A stretch of 7,800 bases of DNA from CAYNST01 sp964546435 (GTDB lineage Bacteria; Pseudomonadota; Gammaproteobacteria; Pseudomonadales; Cellvibrionaceae), in assembly GCA_964546435.1 (NCBI GenBank), contig CAZJKJ010000106.1:1-7800 (forward strand), written 5' to 3'. The position numbers were made by a program, and so were the translations under genes. Positions 1 to 4,443 of the stretch are shown here, piece after piece. Numbering within the stretch: position 1 is the first letter of the stretch; each line of letters starts with the position of its first letter. A model generated the notes under the pieces. That model was given only the letters and a program-made list of their open reading frames with translations, was not told the origin of the DNA and searched no databases.

Positions 1-32
1 TGGCTGTTCAGTTCGAAAGTTGAAGTGTTCAT
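1..32 (-). CDS. third double-glycine-type small peptide, 5' end only (runs off the window)
   Basis: An ATG at 32 on the minus strand opens a frame beginning MNTSTFELNS, cut after ten full codons by the window edge. It closely parallels the leader of the 40-residue peptide upstream (MNTNATYELNS), one residue shorter. It has its own ribosome binding site, GGAGA followed by six bases to the ATG (CTGGAGAATATTATG), also like the neighbour's. Only the leader start is visible, so the double glycine itself is not seen here. The call rests on paralogy with the upstream peptide and the shared gene layout. The stop codon of the preceding peptide gene lies 32 bases upstream. Confidence 0.72.
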   Translation of the reverse strand, partial: MNTSTFELNS

Positions 33-64
33 AATATTCTCCAGATTTTATAAGTGAGTAAGGT

Positions 65-187
65 TTATTTGCTGGCTTTGCCGGCCATGTATCCGAGCGC
101 GAAAACGGTGATGATGACGGGAACGATGCCACCGTTTACTTCTTCAAGGTCTTGGCTGTTCAGTTCGTATGTTGCGTTAGTGTTCAT
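65..187 (-). CDS. 40-aa double-glycine leader peptide with GxxxG core (bacteriocin/microcin-like)
   Basis: The gene encodes a 20-residue leader, MNTNATYELNSQDLEEVNGG, and a 20-residue core, IVPVIITVFALGYMAGKASK. The leader fits the double-glycine class cleaved by C39 peptidases of ABC exporters: Leu at -12, Asp at -8, Leu at -7, Val at -4, Gly at -2 and -1. The predicted mature peptide is a short hydrophobic segment with a G32-x3-G36 motif and a lysine-containing tail, with no cysteine. GxxxG is a helix-packing motif found in two-peptide (class IIb) bacteriocins. The ribosome binding site is GGAGA, seven bases from the ATG. The gene lies 15 bases after the 46-residue peptide gene and 32 bases before the truncated third one. 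Role as bacteriocin, toxin or signal is inferred; no exporter or immunity gene is visible. A longer plus-strand frame over this region lacks such features and is judged spurious. Confidence 0.83.
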   Translation of the reverse strand: MNTNATYELNSQDLEEVNGGIVPVIITVFALGYMAGKASK

Positions 188-202
188 AGAGATTTCTCCA
201 GT

Positions 203-343
203 TTATTTGCTGATTGGTGAAAGTATTTTTTTGGGTCGTGATGTCAGAAAACGGATGATTGGTATCAGTGGCACTACGATAGAGCCTCCACTTACAGCTT
301 CTATTTCCTTTTGTTGCAGCTCCCGGATTGAATTGTCGTTCAT
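203..343 (-). CDS. 46-aa double-glycine leader peptide with cationic core (bacteriocin/microcin-like)
   Basis: The 20-residue leader, MNDNSIRELQQKEIEAVSGG, matches the classical double-glycine pattern: Leu -12, Glu -8, Ile -7, Val -4, Ser -3, Gly -2 and -1. The 26-residue core starts SIVVPLIPIIRFLTSRPKK and ends ILSPISK. It is hydrophobic first, then basic (two Arg and three Lys, no acidic residues), and has no cysteine. The ATG at 343 is preceded by AAGGA at eight bases. It is the first of at least three such genes and begins 111 bases after the dsbA-like stop. Like the next peptide it ends in Ser-Lys, and the DNA around both stop codons is alike (GTTTATTTGCTG on the plus strand). Export and cleavage by a C39-peptidase ABC transporter is expected for the leader class. 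Antimicrobial activity is inferred from leader, charge and size only. Confidence 0.83.
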   Translation of the reverse strand: MNDNSIRELQQKEIEAVSGGSIVVPLIPIIRFLTSRPKKILSPISK

Positions 344-374
344 TTTTAAATCCTTAAAAGCAAGGGTTGATTTA

Positions 375-398
375 TTTACATATGTGTTTACAGATGTC
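375..398. promoter_or_regulatory. 12-bp tandem near-repeat upstream of the peptide genes
   Basis: In the 111-base gap between dsbA and the first peptide gene, TTTACATATGTG (375-386) is followed at once by TTTACAGATGTC (387-398). A third TTTACA lies at 429-434. The tract is AT-rich and could hold a promoter or regulator site for the peptide genes, but I see no convincing -35/-10 pair. No known factor is assigned. Confidence 0.3.
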
Positions 399-454
399 CT
401 ACAAAATCTCCGTGGTACTTCTTTAAAATTTACAGCTGAATAAATCGTTTCTCG

Positions 455-1111
455 TCAGTTACCCCTGACGGGTGCCGGCGCTATGACATCGTTTGCGGCA
501 GTGGCCAACGGGTTGTTGCCGATGTCATACAGGTAGTCGCTTACCCGCATGAGTCCATGGATTCCGCGAGTCATCGCAGCATCGGTGACATATTTCCCCT
601 GGATAACCATCGCGGGAACGCCTGTGACCCGGTATTGCTTTGCGAGGCTGGCCGCCGCGTCAACCTGCTTCTTTACCTGGTCGGACTTATAGGAACTTTT
701 TAATTCCTGGGTCTGCTTTGCATTCATGTCGAAAAGTGTTGCGACCTTTTCCAGGGACAGTTCCCGGTTGTGATTGCGGTGAATTTCGTCAAAGAGCACC
801 GGAATAATGTCGTCGGAAAAATTTATATCCCTGAGAGCGAAATAAACCTTTGCATAATGGATCCACTGCTTTTTGTCGAAATGCAGAGGCAGGCGTTCCA
901 GTGTTTCCTTGTGTGCCCAGTTTTCCAGGCCGGACTCAAAGCGGTAGCAGTGGCGACAGCCCAGGGAAAAAAACTGGATGTTCTGATCGCTCTGGGCAGT
1001 TTCGATGGCGCGGTAGTGAACGCCGGCGCGCGGTTCATTTGCACTTACGGCGGCGGAGCTGAGTGCCGCACAGAGCACGCTTGCGATAACGGCGGAGCTG
1101 ATCATTTTCAT
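455..1111 (-). CDS. dsbA: periplasmic DsbA-like thiol:disulfide oxidoreductase, CRHC active site
   Basis: A 218-residue protein with a signal peptide (MKMISS, a hydrophobic stretch, then VSA|NE with likely cleavage after residue 24). It has a thioredoxin-fold core with active site C52-R-H-C55 in the context FFSLGCRHCYRFE and the cis-proline loop VTGVPAMVI (P166). These are hallmarks of DsbA, which introduces disulfides into exported proteins in the periplasm. The length matches the family. The usual dipeptide between the cysteines in E. coli DsbA is Pro-His; here it is Arg-His, which may alter redox potential (inference). The ATG at 1111 has AAAGG at eight bases. The gene starts 39 bases after the unrecognised gene downstream of luxI and runs in the same direction, so it is probably co-transcribed. 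The two complete peptides downstream have no cysteines, so its client is unknown. It could be a specialised second copy beside a housekeeping DsbA. Confidence 0.92.
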   Translation of the reverse strand: MKMISSAVIASVLCAALSSAAVSANEPRAGVHYRAIETAQSDQNIQFFSLGCRHCYRFESGLENWAHKETLERLPLHFDKKQWIHYAKVYFALRDINFSDDIIPVLFDEIHRNHNRELSLEKVATLFDMNAKQTQELKSSYKSDQVKKQVDAAASLAKQYRVTGVPAMVIQGKYVTDAAMTRGIHGLMRVSDYLYDIGNNPLATAANDVIAPAPVRGN

Positions 1112-1150
1112 GTCACATGCCTTTCAGTATTTACAGTTTTTTTAAATGCT

Positions 1151-2044
1151 TTATTCAAATCTCGCGTCCATCCGGAAGCCGTTGCCTACCCGTTCACTGC
1201 GTGCACTTGCAACGCAGCGGCGCGTGCCGACCCGGCCGTCCAGCGCGGGTATTACATAGGTCACCAGTTCATCCATCACGTCGGCGCCGGCCAGCTGTGC
1301 CACCTGATTTTTCTGCGCGCACCACACCACCTGGTTGGTGCGAATTGCCTTGAGCTGGTCGGACAGGTTCTCAATATCTCGCCAGGTCCGGATGTATTCG
1401 AAATCCACCGTCTGGCCGAGAATCCGGATTGAACGGGCCTGTTGTGCAGGTTCGTCCAGTAGCGTTGACCAGTCGGGCAAGGCGTCCGGGTTGATCACGC
1501 AGCCGCTTTTTAGCAGCAGGCTGTGGATGTCAAATTTTTCCAGTCCCCAGTCGATGGGTTGTCCTGCCTCAACCGGAACCCCATCCAGTCCGAGGATCTG
1601 CAATCCGGTGACGTAAGGGGTCCCGACCGCGAGCTTCTTTAACCAGGCCCGGTTCAGTATTTCCACTTCTTCTTCCAGCAGGCCGTCGACCACCTGCAGG
1701 GTCGGTGGAATGGTCTGGCCGGGGTCAAGGCGCCCGCCGAGTACCGCTCTGTTGACCCCCAGTTCCGGCAGCTTTTGTAAAGTGCCCCGGGAAGGTGGCA
1801 TGACCTTGGTGAGCGCATCGGCATGCACCTCGGTCAGTGCTTTTAAAATCTCTTCGTCGATATCCAGCGCGTCGCTGCTGACGACGACACGCTTCACCAT
1901 TTCGCCATTGGCACTGAGAATGGCGGCGTCCCTGGGCCGGGTTCGCAACACGATCTCCGTGGCACCGGCCATGCTGAAGGCCAGGTCGATCAGCGCCAGA
2001 TCGCGCTCGGAAACGGCAGTCAGCGGGTTCATCAATGCGTTCAT
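1151..2044 (-). CDS. unrecognised 297-aa cytoplasmic protein translationally coupled to luxI
   Basis: I do not recognise this protein. It has no signal peptide or membrane segment. The first two thirds are acidic and leucine-rich, with the stretch GLLEEEVEIL near residues 121-130. The C-terminal 30 residues are arginine-rich (RVGTRRC and RMDARFE). There are three cysteines (about C182, C242, C277) and tryptophans at about 134, 166, 192, 221 and 241. The ATG at 2044 shares its A with the luxI stop (TGATG), and AGGTGG lies ten bases upstream. A TTG three bases earlier (2047) is possible but less likely. The coupling implies a role tied to autoinducer synthesis or its output, for example a regulator or a partner enzyme. 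That is inference, as no catalytic motif is visible. The coding frame is strong: long, open, GC-biased and tightly packed between real genes. Confidence 0.82.
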   Translation of the reverse strand: MNALMNPLTAVSERDLALIDLAFSMAGATEIVLRTRPRDAAILSANGEMVKRVVVSSDALDIDEEILKALTEVHADALTKVMPPSRGTLQKLPELGVNRAVLGGRLDPGQTIPPTLQVVDGLLEEEVEILNRAWLKKLAVGTPYVTGLQILGLDGVPVEAGQPIDWGLEKFDIHSLLLKSGCVINPDALPDWSTLLDEPAQQARSIRILGQTVDFEYIRTWRDIENLSDQLKAIRTNQVVWCAQKNQVAQLAGADVMDELVTYVIPALDGRVGTRRCVASARSERVGNGFRMDARFE

Positions 2045-2619
2045 CAATCCAGTACCACCTGTGCATACAGGGCGTTGACGTCCAGCCAGAGCGCCACTGA
2101 CTGCACACCGTCCAGGTTGGTGGACTCACCGTCACCAAAGCGGCGGATGGGCAATCCCATCAGCTTCATGACACGCTCGGCGGCGGTGGTGGTCACGATC
2201 ACGTAGGCGCGGATGTCGCGGTTGATGGCGTGGGTGTACAGCGAGCGGAAAATCTCGAACGTGGCGGAGCTGACCAGTCCCTTGTAGGAGCGGGAGAAGG
2301 CTTTATCGATCGCGAACCGGCTGATTTCCCACACGTCGTCCTGTTGCGGGATGGCTTCGCCGCGGGCCAGCTCGGGAAAAATATCTTTCAGCATGTAGTC
2401 GCCGGTAGTCGGCAGCAGTCGGGTGCAGGCCACTACCTGTTCGCGATCGGCGATGTAGGAATAGACCGGCTCCAGATCATCAAACTCGTCAGATTCGTGA
2501 CCGCCGAGATCAGCAACTTTCCAGCCCAGCCGGCTTTTGAAAGTTCGATGACGCAGCCCGTACATGGAGTACAGCAGGTGGGTCGCCAGTGCCTTCTTCG
2601 GTTGAGTCTCTGCGTTCAT
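2044..2619 (-). CDS. luxI: LuxI-family acyl-homoserine-lactone synthase
   Basis: A 191-residue cytoplasmic enzyme of the autoinducer synthase family. These join S-adenosylmethionine with an acyl carrier to make a diffusible N-acyl-homoserine lactone for quorum sensing. The conserved family residues appear at the expected spacings: R23-x3-F27-x5-W33 (LRHRTFKSRLGW), D44 and D47 in ESDEFDD, R67 in CTRLLPTTG, then E98 and R101 in VWEISRFA. They correspond to R24, F28, W34, D45, D48, R69, E100 and R103 of RhlI. I chose the ATG at 2619 because it places these residues at family positions. A GTG at 2661 would add 14 residues with no family support. The site before 2619 is weak (GGAAA). A perfect lux-box-like palindrome lies 87 bases upstream. 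The acyl chain made cannot be told from the sequence. No luxR-type gene is present in the window. Confidence 0.94.
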   Translation of the reverse strand: MNAETQPKKALATHLLYSMYGLRHRTFKSRLGWKVADLGGHESDEFDDLEPVYSYIADREQVVACTRLLPTTGDYMLKDIFPELARGEAIPQQDDVWEISRFAIDKAFSRSYKGLVSSATFEIFRSLYTHAINRDIRAYVIVTTTAAERVMKLMGLPIRRFGDGESTNLDGVQSVALWLDVNALYAQVVLD

Positions 2620-2705
2620 GTGAATGTTTCCGGTTGCTTGCTGTTGGAAACATTTAATCACCGGGCGCGGAAGCGGGGAGCTGGCAGAAATGACAGGTTT
2701 GGAGG

Positions 2706-2729
2706 CGTCCTGTCAGATCTGACAGGACG
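2706..2729. promoter_or_regulatory. lux-box-like operator: perfect 24-bp palindrome upstream of luxI
   Basis: The half CGTCCTGTCAGA is followed exactly by its reverse complement, with no mismatch and no spacer. The core CCTGTCAGATCTGACAGG resembles the Vibrio fischeri lux box (CTGT...GATC...ACAG pattern, about 20 bp), the site of LuxR-type regulators bound to acyl-homoserine lactones. A further half-site, TGACAGG, sits at 2691-2697, so three copies of the heptamer are packed into 36 bases. The site lies in the gap between the channel gene and luxI, 87 bases before the chosen luxI start, which suits positive autoregulation. A terminator role for the channel gene is unlikely: there is no loop and no T-tract. 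Confidence 0.8.
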
Positions 2730-2764
2730 TATCGGGGATCAGAAAAAAGGGCGGAAAGCGGACG

Positions 2765-4051
2765 TCAGAGGGGGCGGGCAGTGGTGACAGACGGGCCTGA
2801 GACGGCGTCAGAGTGGCCGCGCCCGAAGAGGTTCAGCTCTTTCAGATCGGCACCGGTAGGCAACTGGAAAACGCGCAAGCCGAACTCCGGCAATATCGCC
2901 AACAGGTGGTCGAAAATATCGGACTGGATGCCCTCATAAGTGGCCCATACGATGGAATTGGTGAAGCAATAAATCTCCAGCGGCAAACCTTCAGCGGTGG
3001 GGGACTGCTGGCGCACCAGCAGCGTCATACCCTGGTTAACGCCGCCATGGCTGCGCAGATACCGCTCGACATAGGCGCGAAAGCAGCCGATGTTGGTGAT
3101 GCGGCGGGTATTCACAGGCTCCATCCCCTGCTCCGCCAGCTTCTGGTTCCACTCGTCGATTTCCGTCTGCTTGTCGATCAGGTAATCGCGCAGCAGCCGG
3201 AAGCGTTTAAGGTGCTCGCGCTCCTCGATATTCAGAAAATGGATGCTCTGCTGGTCGAGCATGATGCTGCGCTTGATGCGCCGGCCCCCGGATTCCCTCA
3301 TGCCCCGCCAGTTCTTGAAGGGGTCAGTCATAAAACGCTTGGTGGGAATGGTCGTGATGGTCTTGTCCCAGTTCTGCACCTTGACCGTGTGCAGGGCAAT
3401 GTCGATGACATCTCCGTCGGCGTTCAGCTGTGGCATCTCGACCCAGTCGCCGATGCGAATGATGTCGTTGGAGGTAATCTGCACGCTGGCCACGAACGAC
3501 AGCAGTGTGTCCTGGAAAATCAGCAGCAGAACCGCCGCCATGGCGCCCAGGCCCGACAGCAGTATCAGCGGGGAGCGATCCACCAGCGCCGCCACCATCA
3601 GAATGGCGGCGATCACATACACGAGGATTGTCAGCACCTGCATGTAGCCTTTCATCGGTCGCAGTTTGGAGTCTGGCCGGCGTTCGTAAATGTCGTTGAC
3701 CAGAGACAGCAGATGCCCGATTGCCAGCGCAATTGTCAGAACGATGAAGGCACTGCACACGTTGCGGACGACGGTGACTATCACTTCAGGCACGCCGGGA
3801 ATGAGCAGGACGCCGGTTGAGAGGATCAGGGCCGGCACGATGTTGGCCAGCCGCGAAACCAGCGCCGAATGCTTTGAAACGTCATGATTCTTCAGCGATG
3901 TCGCCTGCAGCATGCGGAATATGCCGCGAATCAGAATGCTTTTGACCATCCAGTTGGCGGCCAGGGCAAAGGCGATGAGCAGCAGCAGGCTGAGGATGGT
4001 GGTCAGGTCCGGGTGAAGAGTAAACCAGGTGGAAGTGAGTTGTGTTTCCAT
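2765..4051 (-). CDS. ybdG: YbdG/MscM-type mechanosensitive ion channel (MscS family)
   Basis: A 428-residue inner-membrane protein resembling YbdG (about 415 residues), a miniconductance channel that opens under membrane tension during osmotic downshock. Five hydrophobic segments lie at about 16-38, 63-84, 90-115, 138-157 and 161-190. The last is the pore helix, with the Gly/Ala-rich stretch LLSGLGAMAAVLLL. A MscS beta domain follows: SNDIIRIGDWVEMP, then ADGDV, VKVQNWD, TTIPTKRF and DPFKNWRG, all typical of YbdG. A cytoplasmic C-terminal domain of about 180 residues completes it. The ATG at 4051 is chosen because it matches family length and leaves a short N-terminus before the first helix. 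An ATG at 4090 would also be in frame; neither has a clear ribosome binding site. The gene has the same orientation as luxI but is separated from it by the lux-box gap, so it is probably not part of that operon. Confidence 0.92.
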   Translation of the reverse strand: METQLTSTWFTLHPDLTTILSLLLLIAFALAANWMVKSILIRGIFRMLQATSLKNHDVSKHSALVSRLANIVPALILSTGVLLIPGVPEVIVTVVRNVCSAFIVLTIALAIGHLLSLVNDIYERRPDSKLRPMKGYMQVLTILVYVIAAILMVAALVDRSPLILLSGLGAMAAVLLLIFQDTLLSFVASVQITSNDIIRIGDWVEMPQLNADGDVIDIALHTVKVQNWDKTITTIPTKRFMTDPFKNWRGMRESGGRRIKRSIMLDQQSIHFLNIEEREHLKRFRLLRDYLIDKQTEIDEWNQKLAEQGMEPVNTRRITNIGCFRAYVERYLRSHGGVNQGMTLLVRQQSPTAEGLPLEIYCFTNSIVWATYEGIQSDIFDHLLAILPEFGLRVFQLPTGADLKELNLFGRGHSDAVSGPSVTTARPL

Positions 4052-4278
4052 AAAATCAGATCTTGTCAGCCTCGGATGGAGGCGGTTCATGGGTGGAGGG
4101 ACGTTAATGAAGAGGGGGATTATAGCCCTACGCTGTTGCCAGAGTACCCATAGCCTCGGTTCATCCTTTTTGAATCCCAAAAACGATTATTTAAAACCCT
4201 CCCGCTTATAACCGATTGTTGCGATGAGCGGCGCTTGAATCCTCTTTTTGTATGACTAAGCTTCAAAGATCGAGCAAG

Positions 4279-4294
4279 TGTGAAACGCGTCACT
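4279..4294. promoter_or_regulatory. CRP/Vfr-like operator TGTGA-N6-TCACT
   Basis: TGTGA AACGCG TCACT matches the CRP consensus TGTGA-N6-TCACA at nine of ten conserved positions. It lies 165 bases before the xylanase start and 228 bases upstream of the divergent channel gene. Control of a secreted xylanase by cAMP-CRP is common in plant-polysaccharide degraders and would link expression to carbon status (inference). I found no convincing -35/-10 pair; a -10-like GATAAT at 4370-4375 lacks a partner. Confidence 0.55.
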
Positions 4295-4379
4295 GATGCA
4301 GGACTGCCAAGTCAGCCAGAAGAGCGACCCCGGAAACCCGGATCAGCGCGCGCGAATATGAACGAGAACGATAATAAAT

Positions 4380-4415
4380 GCCCGCCACTCACGCGGGCCA
4401 TCTTTGCGGTTTTTT
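4380..4415 (+). promoter_or_regulatory. hairpin plus T-tract in the xylanase 5' leader (possible attenuator or terminator of an upstream transcript)
   Basis: GCCCGC (4380-4385) and GCGGGC (4393-4398) form a six-pair stem with a seven-base loop. A T6 tract follows at 4410-4415, 11 bases beyond the stem. CCGC at 4382-4385 could instead pair with GCGG at 4406-4409, directly before the T-tract, so two exclusive folds are possible. It lies 29 bases before the xylanase ATG. The rest of the gene-free stretch 4052-4443 shows only the CRP-like site. Confidence 0.35.
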
Positions 4416-4443
4416 CATTGGTAAATAGTAAAGGAGAACAAGC

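Larger units (their letters stand above)
1..201 (-). repeat. tandem duplication of the leader-coding/RBS segment (copies about 1-44 and 153-201)
   Basis: The plus-strand word TGGCTGTTCAGTTCG occurs at 1-15 and again at 153-167. Similarity continues through the start codon (GTGTTCAT) to the ribosome binding site (CTCCAG at 39-44 and 196-201). It spans the leader start and translation signals of two successive peptide genes. The stop regions of the two complete peptide genes share GTTTATTTGCTG (63-74 and 201-212). This suggests cassette-like duplication with divergence of the cores. Confidence 0.6.

Noticed and set aside
54..443. 129-aa plus-strand open frame at the left edge
   Set aside because: It is antisense to the two complete peptide genes, which have ribosome binding sites and family-type leaders. 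The frame itself has no recognisable domain.
770..1432. 220-aa plus-strand frame
   Set aside because: Shadow of dsbA and the 297-aa gene on the opposite strand; the overlap with a well-supported DsbA rules it out.
2620..2661. Upstream GTG start adding 14 residues to LuxI
   Set aside because: The ATG at 2619 puts the conserved R, F and W at their family positions; the extension has no LuxI-like content.
2706..2729. Palindrome as terminator of the channel gene
   Set aside because: Perfect symmetry leaves no loop, there is no T-tract on the minus strand, and the core matches the lux-box pattern.
2813..3820. 335-aa plus-strand frame, rich in Gln and His
   Set aside because: Antisense of the YbdG-type channel gene; composition is typical of a reverse-complement shadow.
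4052..4180. N-terminal extension of the channel protein to a TTG at 4180
   Set aside because: Rare start codon and a longer protein than YbdG relatives; the extra residues are not family-like.
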